Below are positions 1-6,400 of a stretch of 13,384 bases of DNA, piece by piece. The position numbers were made by a program, and so were the translations under genes. The stretch lies in contig NZ_JNYE01000139.1 of NCBI RefSeq assembly GCF_000717185.1, positions 1 through 13,384 of the forward strand. Direction: 5' to 3'. Origin of the DNA: Kitasatospora phosalacinea (lineage in GTDB: Bacteria; Actinomycetota; Actinomycetes; Streptomycetales; Streptomycetaceae). How positions within the stretch are numbered: position 1 is the stretch's first letter; each line of letters opens with the position of its first letter. The notes beneath the pieces were generated by a model. That model saw nothing but the letters and a program-made list of their open reading frames with translations. It was not told the origin of the DNA and did no database searches.

Positions 1-67
1 GGGCAGGGGGCAGGGGGGCGGGAGGCAGGGAGGTGGAGGCGGTGGCGACCGGGGGCGGGGTTGGGGC
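1..67 (+). other. G-run-rich segment with G-quadruplex potential
   Basis: The plus strand carries at least seven runs of three or more G separated by one to a few bases in the first 30 positions and again at about 51-66. It lies beyond the sodN terminator and is cut by the window edge, so its full extent is unknown. No gene is supported here: open frames through it are low-complexity Gly/Arg/Ala translations. The motif is seen directly; folding is inference. Confidence 0.5.
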
Positions 68-77
68 CGGAAAACGC

Positions 78-126
78 GGACACCCGGCTGCCGGCCCCGC
101 GGGCGGGGTGTGGCAGCCGGGTGTCC
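78..126 (-). terminator. Intrinsic terminator of sodN
   Basis: A perfect 15-bp inverted repeat (78-92 with 112-126; right arm GGCAGCCGGGTGTCC) flanks a 19-base GC-rich loop that can pair further. It begins 20 bases after the sodN stop. On the minus strand the stem is followed within four bases by TTTT (complement of 71-74), the classical orientation for ending sodN transcription. Confidence 0.85.
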
Positions 127-145
127 GGTGCGGGCTGACGGAGGG

Positions 146-541
146 TCAGGCCTTCTTGGTCTCCCAGAAGATCGCGTCGATCTCGGCGATCAGGTCCAGC
201 AGGGCCTGGCCGGTCGCCGGGTCGGTGGACGCCTTGGCGGCCGAGGCGGCCTTGCCGGCACGGTTGAACAGGTCGTGCAGGCCCGGGTAGGCCTCGAAGT
301 GCGGGGCCTTGAAGTAGTCGGTGTGCAGCACCGAGAGGTGGTGCTTGACCAGCTCGGCGCGCTCCTCCTTGATGACGATGGCGCGAGCGCGGAACTCGGC
401 GTCCTCGTTGGCCTGGTACTTCTCCTGAGTGGCCTTCACGGACTCGGCCTCGATGCGGGCCTGGGCCGGGTCGTACACGCCGCAGGGCAGGTCGCAGTGG
501 GCGTGGGCGGTGACTCGCGGAGCAAACAGACGAGAGAACAT
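146..541 (-). CDS. sodN: Nickel-containing superoxide dismutase precursor
   Basis: Cytoplasmic Ni-SOD, which dismutates superoxide to oxygen and hydrogen peroxide. The 131-residue precursor begins with a 14-residue propeptide (MFSRLFAPRVTAHA). Cleavage exposes the mature N-terminus HCDLPCGVY, whose His1, Cys2 and Cys6 form the nickel hook. Tyr9, Glu17 and Arg47 of the mature numbering are also present, matching the known Streptomyces enzyme; the mature length of 117 residues is exactly the family length. The ATG at 539-541 is preceded by an AAGGAAGGA ribosome site. Its neighbour across the divergent region is the maturation protease. In S. coelicolor sodN is nickel-responsive through the Fur-family regulator Nur, partly via a small RNA derived from sodF mRNA; whether this applies here cannot be read from the gene alone. 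No missing residue or frameshift is seen. Confidence 0.98.
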   Translation of the reverse strand: MFSRLFAPRVTAHAHCDLPCGVYDPAQARIEAESVKATQEKYQANEDAEFRARAIVIKEERAELVKHHLSVLHTDYFKAPHFEAYPGLHDLFNRAGKAASAAKASTDPATGQALLDLIAEIDAIFWETKKA

Positions 542-645
542 GGGGGTCCTTCCTTAGATCGTCTTCCCGGGCCCGACATTACCCTCACGGCAGGCCGAAA
601 TCGCCGTCGCCCCGGTGGCCTAGGGCAAAAGAAGGAGTTCGAATC
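542..645. promoter_or_regulatory. Divergent sodN/sodX promoter region
   Basis: This 104-base spacer must hold both promoters. For sodN a plausible -10 is TAATGT on the minus strand (complement of 576-581), which would give a leader of roughly 28 bases; no convincing -35 lies 16-18 bases upstream. For sodX I find a clear ribosome site (GAAGGAG, 631-637) but no convincing -10/-35. The -10 call is tentative. Confidence 0.4.
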
Positions 646-1053
646 GTGCGATATGGGACACCGCTCGGCGTGGTCGACATCGCCGGGCCGTCGATGCGCC
701 GACTGCTCTCCGACGGCGACCGGGTGCTGGTCCGCTACGGCGCCCCGCTGCGGCCCGGGGCGATCGCGCTGTTCCGGCACCCGCTGCAGCAGGACCTGCT
801 GGTGGTGAAGCGGGCGGCGGGGCGGCGGCCGGGCGGGTGGTGGATGCTCTCCGACAACCCGCTGGTGCGCACCGACAGCCGCGAGTACGGCGCGGTGCCG
901 GACGAGTTGGTGCTGGGCCGGGTGCTGCTGCGGCTGGCGCCCCGGCCGGCCTGGCTGGCCCCGGGGCGGCGGGTGGAGCGGGCGCTGCGGGGGCGCGCGC
1001 CGTGGTTCGCCGAGCGGCTGGGCGTCAGCGTGCCGTTCGACGGGGAACTGTGA
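646..1053 (+). CDS. sodX: Nickel-type superoxide dismutase maturation protease (S26 signal-peptidase family)
   Basis: A 135-residue S26-type serine protease expected to remove the SodN propeptide so that the new N-terminal His can ligate nickel. The family's Ser motif is GPSM (Ser16), the general-base Lys is Lys55 in LLVVKRA, and the later box reads SDNP (69-72) then DSREYG (77-82), corresponding to the usual GDN and DSR/G boxes of signal peptidase I. Unlike secretory signal peptidases there is no N-terminal membrane anchor, in keeping with a cytoplasmic substrate. The GTG at 646 is chosen because GAAGGAG ends eight bases upstream and the Ser motif lies at the normal distance. It diverges from sodN. 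The Arg/Leu/Pro-rich C-terminal 40 residues carry no recognised motif. Confidence 0.93.
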   Translation: MRYGTPLGVVDIAGPSMRRLLSDGDRVLVRYGAPLRPGAIALFRHPLQQDLLVVKRAAGRRPGGWWMLSDNPLVRTDSREYGAVPDELVLGRVLLRLAPRPAWLAPGRRVERALRGRAPWFAERLGVSVPFDGEL

Positions 1054-1094
1054 CGCGGCACCTGGTGACGCTGCGTCGAGCGGCGCGGTGCGGC

Positions 1095-1682
1095 TCAGCC
1101 CTGGGCGGCCAGGGCCCGTTGGGCCTCCTGGCGCTTGCGGGCCCGGTAGGCGGCGACGTTGGCGCGGGTGGCGCAGCGGTCGGAGCAGTAGCGGCGGGAG
1201 CGGTTGGTGGAGGTGTCGAGGTAGGCGTTGCGGCAGGGGGCGGCCTGGCAGATGCCGAGGCGGTCGACGCCGAGGGCGGTGAGGTGGATGGCCAGGCCCA
1301 TGCAGGCGACGGCGGCGTAGTTGGCGGCCGCGGTGGGGGCGTTGTCGGCGAGGTGGAGGTGCCAGTTGGGGCGGCCGGTGTCGTCCAGGTCGTCGTGGCC
1401 GGAGACCAGCGGGCTGACGGGGTACTCCACCATCAGGCTGTTGAGCAGGTCGACGGCCCGGACGTCCTCGCCCTCGGCGGCGGCCTCGAACACCCCGCGC
1501 AGCCGGGTGCGGACGGCGCGCAGCCGGGGCAGGTCGGCCTCGTCGGCGAGTGCGGCGGCCCGGGAGGGTTCGCCGAACAGGGACCGGACGGCGTCCACCG
1601 AGGTGAGGTCGTCGGTGCCGCGGTCGGGTTCCTCGCTGTTGACCAGCCGGACGGCGAAGTCGGCGTACGAGGCGAGCTCCAC
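1095..1682 (-). CDS. CGNR-type zinc-finger protein, probable transcriptional regulator
   Basis: A 195-residue protein with the two-part layout of the CGNR family: an N-terminal region (about 1-135) of the kind called ABATE, starting VELASYADFAVRLVN, and a C-terminal treble-clef-like zinc finger. The four likely zinc ligands are Cys145, Cys150, Cys166 and Cys170 (CQAAPC and YCSDRC), followed by a basic segment (ARKRQEAQR) suited to nucleic-acid contact. The name-giving CGNR tetrad is CATR here, a variation seen in relatives. The GTG start at 1680-1682 has GGAGGGAC just upstream; the open frame continues further 5' but that part is a shadow of the ABC ATPase gene. It converges on sodX with a 41-base gap and is separated from the ABC operon by a terminator. 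Its target is unknown. Confidence 0.88.
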   Translation of the reverse strand: MELASYADFAVRLVNSEEPDRGTDDLTSVDAVRSLFGEPSRAAALADEADLPRLRAVRTRLRGVFEAAAEGEDVRAVDLLNSLMVEYPVSPLVSGHDDLDDTGRPNWHLHLADNAPTAAANYAAVACMGLAIHLTALGVDRLGICQAAPCRNAYLDTSTNRSRRYCSDRCATRANVAAYRARKRQEAQRALAAQG

Positions 1683-1701
1683 GGGGTCCCTCCGGGCGGG
1701 G

Positions 1702-1733
1702 TGTAACGGGTCGAATGACTCCAGGGTATTACA
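1702..1733 (-). promoter_or_regulatory. Inverted repeat in the promoter region of the CGNR gene
   Basis: TGTAA (1702-1706) and TTACA (1729-1733) form a spaced inverted repeat in the most AT-rich part of the gap upstream of the CGNR gene. On the minus strand TAATAC and TACCCT in this area are possible -10 elements, with no clear -35. The arms are only five bases, so this could be chance; the likely role is promoter or operator. Confidence 0.25.
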
Positions 1734-1750
1734 GGTGCGGGCGGACGTGC

Positions 1751-1788
1751 CGGTGCCCGCCGTGCGCGGGGGCGCAGGGCGGGCACCG
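1751..1788 (-). terminator. Terminator of the amino-acid ABC transporter operon
   Basis: Outer arms CGGTGCCCGCC (1751-1761) and GGCGGGCACCG (1778-1788) pair perfectly over 11 bp. Inside, TGCGC (1763-1767) pairs with GCGCA (1772-1776) around a GGGG loop, giving one long hairpin with a single internal mismatch. It starts 22 bases beyond the ATPase stop. No U-tract follows, as is common in streptomycetes. Confidence 0.8.
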
Positions 1789-1810
1789 GGGGGCGTGCGG
1801 GGGTGCGGGG

Positions 1811-2617
1811 TCAGAGCACCTTGGAGAGGAACGCGCGGGTGCGCTCGTGCTGCGGGTTGCCGAGCACCTCGCGCGGGTGGCCGGACTCGACCACCACGCC
1901 GCCGTCCATGAACACCAGCGCGTCGCCGACCTCGCGGGCGAAGCCCATCTCGTGGGTGACCACGATCATCGTCATGCCGTCCTCGGCGAGGCCGCGCATC
2001 ACGTCCAGCACGTCGCCGACCAGTTCGGGGTCGAGCGCCGAGGTGGGCTCGTCGAACAGCATCAGCTTGGGCTGCATGGCCAGGGCCCGGGCGATGGCGA
2101 CGCGCTGCTGCTGGCCGCCGGAGAGCTGGGACGGGTAGCTGCCGGCCTTGTCGGCCAGCCCGACCCGCTCCAGCAGGGCCATCGCGCGTTCCTTGGCGGC
2201 GGCCCGGCCCTCCTTCTTGACCTGGACCGGCGCCTCGGTGACGTTCTCCAGCGCGGTCATGTGCGGGAAGAGGTTGAAGCGCTGGAAGACCATGCCGATG
2301 TCCCGGCGCTTGAGCGCGACCTCGCGGTCCTTGAGCTCGTGGAGCCGGTCGCCCTTCTGCCGGTAGCCGACCAGCTCGCCGTCGACGTACAGCCGTCCGG
2401 CGTTGATCTTCTCCAGGTGGTTGATGCAGCGCAGGAAGGTGGACTTGCCGGAGCCGGACGGGCCGACCAGGCAGAACACCTCGCTCTGCCGCACCTCCAG
2501 GTCGATGCCCTTGAGCACCTCGACCTGGCCGTAGGACTTGTGCACGCCCTCGGCCCGGACCATCGGGCGGCCGGGGTCGGGGGCGGGGGCCTGCGGCGGC
2601 TTGGACAGGTCGGTCAT
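1811..2617 (-). CDS. Polar amino-acid ABC transporter, ATP-binding subunit
   Basis: A 268-residue GlnQ-type ATPase that drives import through the adjacent permease at the cytoplasmic face of the membrane. Motifs in order: Walker [10 protein letters not shown] (52-60), Q-loop Gln112 in [11 protein letters not shown], signature LSGGQQQR (165-172), Walker B LMLFDEP with catalytic Glu190, D-loop SALDP and switch His222 (VVTHEMGFA). The [14 protein letters not shown] segment is typical of polar amino-acid importers. The first 20 residues are a Pro-rich extension before the usual start of the fold. Its ATG overlaps the permease stop by four bases (ATGA), implying translational coupling; GGAGGGAAGG supplies the ribosome site. 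It is the last gene of the operon. Substrate specificity cannot be read from this subunit. Confidence 0.96.
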   Translation of the reverse strand: MTDLSKPPQAPAPDPGRPMVRAEGVHKSYGQVEVLKGIDLEVRQSEVFCLVGPSGSGKSTFLRCINHLEKINAGRLYVDGELVGYRQKGDRLHELKDREVALKRRDIGMVFQRFNLFPHMTALENVTEAPVQVKKEGRAAAKERAMALLERVGLADKAGSYPSQLSGGQQQRVAIARALAMQPKLMLFDEPTSALDPELVGDVLDVMRGLAEDGMTMIVVTHEMGFAREVGDALVFMDGGVVVESGHPREVLGNPQHERTRAFLSKVL

Positions 2618-3657
2618 GCGTCCTTCCCTCCGTCCGGAGCGTCATTCGGCGCACCGCCCGGCGCACCACCCGGCGCACCGCCCGGAGCGTCGGGCGCCGC
2701 GGGCGCCGCCGGGCTCGCGGGCGCCGCCGTCTTCGCCGGGGCGCGGCCGGCGAAGAGGGCGCGCACCCGTTGCAGCGGGGTGGGCGGCAGCGTCCGGTTG
2801 GCGCCGCGGGCGTAGTAGCGCTCCAGGTAGTACTGGCCGACCGTCAGGATCGAGGTCAGCAGCAGGTAGTAGATCGAGATCGCGATCATCGCCGCGATCG
2901 GCTTGTAGGTGCGGGTGGAGATGTCGTGGCCGGCGGTGAACAGCTCCACCAGCGAGATCACCTGCACCAGCGAGGTGGTCTTCAGCATCGAGATGGTCTC
3001 GTTGCCGGTGGGCGGGATGATCACCCGCATCGCCTGCGGCAGCACGATCCGGCGCAGCACGGTGGCCCGGCTCATGCCGAGCGCGTGCGCGGCCTCGGAC
3101 TGGCCCTCGTCCACCGACTGGATGCCGGCCCGGACGATCTCCGCCATGTAGGCGGCCTCGTTGAGGCCGAGGCCGAGCAGGGCGGCGGTGAACACCGGCA
3201 CCAGGGTGTTGGAGTCCTGGGACCAGAAGGACGGGCCGAACGGGACGCCGAGCGAGATCTGCTTCCACAGGAAGCCGATGTTGTTCCAGAGCACCAGCTG
3301 CACCAGCACCGGGGTGCCGCGGAAGACCCAGATGTAGAACCAGGCGGTGCCGGAGAGCACCGGGTTCTTCGACAGCCGCATGACGGCGAGCAGCACGCCG
3401 CCGACCACGCCCATCAGCATGGACAGCGCGGTCAGCTCCAGGGTGACCCAGATGCCGTGCACCACGGTGGGGTCGCGCAGGGTGGCGCCGACGAAGTCCC
3501 AGTCCAGCGCCGGGTTGGTGAACAGGACGTGCAGCAGCATCGCGCCGAGCACGGCGACGACGGCGACGGAGACCCAGCGGCCGGGGTGGCGGACGGGGAC
3601 GGCCCGGATGGTCTCGGGCCGTCCCTGCTCCACCGACCCCTGGTCGGTCTTTTCCAC
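2614..3657 (-). CDS. Polar amino-acid ABC transporter, permease subunit
   Basis: A 347-residue HisM/GlnP-type inner-membrane permease. A hydrophobic segment at 29-47 is followed by a periplasmic-type loop and the conserved core from about residue 66 ([12 protein letters not shown]), with FRGTPVLVQ at 112-120 and the cytoplasmic EAA loop at 188-209 ([20 protein letters not shown]) that docks on the ATPase. Further hydrophobic segments end near 280. The last ~40 residues are an Ala/Pro/Gly-rich tail with GGAP repeats, unusual for the family and encoded by a DNA tandem repeat. The GTG start (3655-3657) is supported by GAGGTAA six bases upstream. It begins 35 bases after the lipoprotein gene and overlaps the ATPase by four bases. 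A single permease gene implies a homodimer. Confidence 0.95.
   Translation of the reverse strand: MEKTDQGSVEQGRPETIRAVPVRHPGRWVSVAVVAVLGAMLLHVLFTNPALDWDFVGATLRDPTVVHGIWVTLELTALSMLMGVVGGVLLAVMRLSKNPVLSGTAWFYIWVFRGTPVLVQLVLWNNIGFLWKQISLGVPFGPSFWSQDSNTLVPVFTAALLGLGLNEAAYMAEIVRAGIQSVDEGQSEAAHALGMSRATVLRRIVLPQAMRVIIPPTGNETISMLKTTSLVQVISLVELFTAGHDISTRTYKPIAAMIAISIYYLLLTSILTVGQYYLERYYARGANRTLPPTPLQRVRALFAGRAPAKTAAPASPAAPAAPDAPGGAPGGAPGGAPNDAPDGGKDA
2648..2683 (+). repeat. 12-bp tandem repeat in the permease C-terminus
   Basis: Three head-to-tail copies of GGCGCACCGCCC (second copy GGCGCACCACCC) lie at 2648-2659, 2660-2671 and 2672-2683, with a decayed fourth unit after. The unit is a multiple of three, so copy changes keep the reading frame and alter the number of GGAP units in the permease tail. 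Confidence 0.85.
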
Positions 3658-3692
3658 GTGATTACCTCGTCAGGGGATCGAGCGGCGGAGGG

Positions 3693-4634
3693 TCAGCTCT
3701 TGCCGGCGGGGTTGATCTCGGAGGTGCTGATCGCGCCCGCGGAGACGCCCCACTTGTCGAGGATGGTCTTGTAGGTGCCGTCCGCCATCAGCGACTGGAT
3801 CGCGCCCTGGACGGCCTTGCTGAGCGGCGAGTCCTTGGCCAGGATCACGCCGTAGGGGGCGGCGCCGTAGGTGTCGCCGAGCTTCTCCAGCTGGCCGCCG
3901 GTCTGCTTGAGGGCGTAGTCGATGACCGGGGAGTCGGCCAGCATGACCTGGTCGCGGCCGGAGACCAGCGACTGCGCGACGTCGGTCTGCAGGGCGAAGC
4001 GGTCGCCGTCGTTCGGGATGGCGGGCTTGCCGGCCTTGGCGCAGTCCGGGTTGCGGGTCTCCTTGACCTCGTCGGCCTGGGTGGTGCCGTCCTGGACGGC
4101 GACCTTCTTGCCGCACAGGTCGTCCAGGACGATCTTGTCCGGGTTGCCCTTCTTCACGGCGGCGGAGGTGCCGGCCGAGAAGTAGGTGACCATGTCGACC
4201 TGCTCCTCGCGCTCCTTGGTGTCGGTGAAGGAGCTCATGCCGAGCTGGTACTTGTCCGACTGGATGCCGGGGATGATGTCGGTGAAGCCGGCGCTCTGGA
4301 AGTCGGCGGTCAGGCCGAGCTTCTGGGCGATGGCCACGCCCAGGTCGACGTCCATGCCGACGATCTTGCCCTTCTCGTCCTTGAACTCGTTGGGCGCGTA
4401 CGAGGTGTCGGAGCCGACCACCAGCTTGCCGCCGGACTTGAGTTCGGCCGGGACGAGGGCGGCCAGCGCCGGGTCGGCCTGGACGGCCGCGATGGCCTGG
4501 GTGGGGATCGGGGCGGCGCCCGAGGTGGTGGTGCCGGTGCTGGAGCTGCCGCAGGCGGTGAGGAGCAGCGAGCCGGCCGCGAGGGCCGCCGTCGCGGCGA
4601 TCGGCCGCAGGCGCGGGGAGCGGGCAGCGGGCAT
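3693..4634 (-). CDS. Polar amino-acid ABC transporter, substrate-binding lipoprotein
   Basis: A 313-residue family-3 solute-binding protein, first gene of the importer operon. A lipoprotein signal with Arg residues at 5-10, a hydrophobic stretch and lipobox LTAC (Cys28) anchors it outside the membrane. After a Ser/Thr/Gly linker and a short Ala-rich segment, the binding fold starts near residue 70 (KLVVGSDTSYAPNEF) and contains GMDVDLGVAIAQKLGL, the hinge-proximal FTDTKEREE and WG at the end of the last helix. Cys174 and Cys198 are well placed for an extracellular disulfide and are matched in the paralogue upstream. The ATG at 4632-4634 has AGGAGGAG upstream. The permease follows after 35 bases. 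The ligand is probably a polar or charged amino acid, but the exact one is not readable. Confidence 0.94.
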   Translation of the reverse strand: MPAARSPRLRPIAATAALAAGSLLLTACGSSSTGTTTSGAAPIPTQAIAAVQADPALAALVPAELKSGGKLVVGSDTSYAPNEFKDEKGKIVGMDVDLGVAIAQKLGLTADFQSAGFTDIIPGIQSDKYQLGMSSFTDTKEREEQVDMVTYFSAGTSAAVKKGNPDKIVLDDLCGKKVAVQDGTTQADEVKETRNPDCAKAGKPAIPNDGDRFALQTDVAQSLVSGRDQVMLADSPVIDYALKQTGGQLEKLGDTYGAAPYGVILAKDSPLSKAVQGAIQSLMADGTYKTILDKWGVSAGAISTSEINPAGKS

Positions 4635-4798
4635 GGGGGTCTCCTCCTGGAGTCGGACGGTGATCGCGCTGCCGGGTGGGGTGGCGCGGTACGGCGGGGT
4701 CGGTGCTCGCCACCCTCCGCCGAGGTGACAGGTGGTTCCGATGTGGGGGGAATCCTGCCACTCTGGGTGGCCAAATCATCCCCGCCGCAGATCAAAAT
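4635..4798 (-). promoter_or_regulatory. Upstream region of the ABC transporter operon
   Basis: The promoter of the three-gene operon should lie here. The region is less GC-rich at 4773-4798. I see a -10-like CAGGAT on the minus strand (complement of 4752-4757) but no acceptable -35, and a small inverted repeat GCCAC/GTGGC (4757-4761 with 4767-4771) overlapping it that might bind a regulator. No canonical GlnR-type site was recognised by eye. Confidence 0.35.
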
Positions 4799-4831
4799 CG
4801 GATAACAGGACTTACTACCGTCCGTTATCCG
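4799..4831 (-). promoter_or_regulatory. Bulged stem-loop followed by a short T-run
   Basis: CGGATAACAGGAC (4799-4811) pairs with GTCCGTTATCCG (4820-4831) except for one bulged base, around an eight-base loop. On the minus strand the stem is followed by ATTTTG, so it can act as a second terminator after the upstream binding-protein gene. Its position just before the ABC operon promoter region also allows an operator or attenuator role. Confidence 0.55.
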
Positions 4832-4850
4832 GAGACTTTTCCCTGATCAT

Positions 4851-4882
4851 GTCACCCGGTGCATACCCATGCACCGGGTGAC
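4851..4882 (-). terminator. Hairpin terminator of the upstream binding-protein gene
   Basis: A perfect 14-bp inverted repeat, GTCACCCGGTGCAT (4851-4864) and ATGCACCGGGTGAC (4869-4882), encloses a four-base loop. It begins 18 bases past the stop of the gene ending at 4901. There is no immediate U-tract; the next hairpin downstream (4799-4831) does have one, so the two may act together. Confidence 0.75.
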
Positions 4883-4900
4883 CACCCACCGGACCGCGGG

Positions 4901-5854
4901 CTAGAAACTGCCGTTCACCACGGCGCTCTGCACCGCTCCGCCGGTCAGCCCCCACTTCGCCAGGACCTCGTCGTACTGCCCGTTGCGGATCAGCCGGTCC
5001 AGCGCCTTCGCCACGGTGTCCCGCAGCGCGGTGTCCTCCTTCTCGAAGGCGATCCCGTACGGCGCCACCTGCAACTGCTCGCCGACCACCTGGAACTGCC
5101 CGCCGGCCCGCCCGTGCTGCACCGCGTGCGCCGCCACCGGCGCGTCGTCCAGGTCCACCGCGGCCCGGCCCTGTGCGACCAGCGCCAGCGCCTGGTCGTC
5201 GGTCTCGGTCTCGGTCACCGTCAGCTTCCGGCCGTCCTTCCGGCACGCCTCGGCCTGCCGCTCCAGCAGCGTCGCCTGCACGGTCTCCCGCTGCACCGCG
5301 GCCGTCCGCCCGCACAGGTCGTTCAGGCCGGCGACCCGCTGCGGGTTGCCCTTCGCCACCACGATCGAGGTGCCGGTGACGAAGTAGTCGACGAAGTCCA
5401 GGCCGTCGTTGACCTTCCGGGCCTCGTCGTCGGTGCCGTCCCGGCGCTGCGGGTTGTCGGTCATCCCCGACATCACCAGGTCGTACTCGTCGGCCTGCAG
5501 CCCCAGCCGCAGCCGGTCGAACGGCACGTCGCTGAACTGCACCTGCACGCCCAGCACGGCGCCCAGGGCGTTGGCCAGGTCCACGTCCAGGCCGTCCGGC
5601 TTGCCGCCCTCCCCCTTGAAGCCGATCGGTGCGTACGTCAGGTCGGCGCCGATCCGCAGCACCCCCGACGACCGGACCCGCTCCGGGAGTTGGGCGTGCA
5701 GGTCGGCCGCGGTGGCACCGGCGTCGCCGCCGCGGCCCGACGAGGCGGTGGCGCCGCAGCCGGTCAGCAGCAGCGTGCCGGTCAGCGCGGCCGCGGCGAG
5801 GGCGGTGGTGCGGGGGGTCGCCGCGGATCTGGCGGGGGGAGTGGCCGTCGACAT
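4901..5854 (-). CDS. Second amino-acid ABC transporter substrate-binding lipoprotein
   Basis: A 317-residue family-3 solute-binding protein, paralogous to the one encoded at 3693-4634. An N-terminal hydrophobic segment ends in lipobox LLTGC (Cys33). The fold begins near residue 65 (VLRIGADLTYAPIGF), with GLDVDLANALGAVLG at 88-102, a Cys181/Cys204 pair aligned with that of the paralogue, and AKWGLTGG near the end. Relative to the paralogue, the region after MSGMTDNPQRRDG (129-140) carries an insertion of about ten residues before GLDFVDYF. The ATG at 5852-5854 is chosen because AGGAGG lies seven bases upstream and the lipoprotein signal then has normal length; a longer frame runs upstream but adds only low-complexity sequence. 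No permease or ATPase accompanies it in its own transcription unit, so it probably feeds the downstream importer or another one. Confidence 0.93.
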   Translation of the reverse strand: MSTATPPARSAATPRTTALAAAALTGTLLLTGCGATASSGRGGDAGATAADLHAQLPERVRSSGVLRIGADLTYAPIGFKGEGGKPDGLDVDLANALGAVLGVQVQFSDVPFDRLRLGLQADEYDLVMSGMTDNPQRRDGTDDEARKVNDGLDFVDYFVTGTSIVVAKGNPQRVAGLNDLCGRTAAVQRETVQATLLERQAEACRKDGRKLTVTETETDDQALALVAQGRAAVDLDDAPVAAHAVQHGRAGGQFQVVGEQLQVAPYGIAFEKEDTALRDTVAKALDRLIRNGQYDEVLAKWGLTGGAVQSAVVNGSF

Positions 5855-6265
5855 CTGTGGTCCTCCTGTGGGAGAGGGGGCGGGCCCCCGCCGCTGCGCG
5901 CTGGTGTGCGCGACCGGTGCGACGGGGTGGGACGCGGCCCGACGTGCGCGGGAACGTCCGGACAACGGTGGTCGAACACCGGATACTGCCATCCCGGCCT
6001 GCTCAGCCGGGTAGCGGGTATGTCAGAATCTGGTATCGGGTGACCCCCGACGCAGAACTCAGACCACCGGTTCGCCACAGGGCCGGGGTGCCGCAGGAAC
6101 GGAAGCCGTCACCGGCTCCGTATCCGAAGCACCAGCTCCCCTCCGTGTCTGCGTTCACTCCTGCGAGTGCCTGCGGACCCCTCGCTCGGGGGGCCACGCG
6201 CAACAAGAAGGACCCGGCACAGGTGCGGTGCCGACGTCCGGACGAACAACGCAGAACACCTGAAA
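5855..6265. other. Divergent intergenic region between binding-protein and malic-enzyme genes
   Basis: This stretch must hold the promoters for both flanking genes. I see no supported gene: frames through it are extensions or shadows of neighbours with Arg/Pro-rich translations. A small hairpin CCCGGC/GCCGGG sits at 5993-6011, and the 10-mer ACGTCCGGAC, containing palindrome GTCCGGAC, occurs twice (5954-5963 and 6234-6243). TATCGG-like sequences occur near 6030-6040, but I cannot assign either promoter with confidence. Confidence 0.45.
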
Positions 6266-6382
6266 CCCTCACCCCGAGGGCGTCGCCCGACGGCTGCGCC
6301 CCGACCCGGAGACGGGTGCGCCGCAGGCGGCGCGCCCGTGCTCGCGCATTGGCGCGCGGCCCGGGTCGAAAGTCCGTCGGAC
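6266..6382 (+). promoter_or_regulatory. Structured 5' leader of the malic-enzyme gene (hairpin array)
   Basis: Six consecutive local hairpins are visible: CCCTC/GAGGG (6266-6280), CGTC/GACG (6281-6292), ACCCG/CGGGT closing a GAGA GNRA tetraloop (6304-6317), GCGCCG/CGGCGC (6318-6333), CGCGC/GCGCG (6343-6356) and GTCC/GGAC (6372-6382). An alternative 8-bp pairing, CGACCCGG (6302-6309) with CCGGGTCG (6361-6368), would enclose the fourth and fifth hairpins and exclude the third. This is a possible cis-regulatory RNA; I do not recognise it as a known riboswitch class. High GC content inflates chance pairing. Confidence 0.45.
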
Positions 6383-6400
6383 GCGCGCCTTCGCCGATAC

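Noticed and set aside
1683..2678. N-terminal extension of the CGNR gene to a 527-codon frame
   Set aside because: The extension is antisense-free but overlaps the ABC ATPase gene in another frame, gives Arg/Pro-rich translation, and crosses the operon terminator. A ribosome site directly precedes the GTG at 1682.
2648..2683. CRISPR-like repeat array
   Set aside because: The 12-bp units are head to tail without spacers and lie inside the permease coding frame.
6060..6120. tRNA-like GGTTCGCC segment
   Set aside because: It resembles a T-loop only superficially; no acceptor, D or anticodon stems can be assembled around it.
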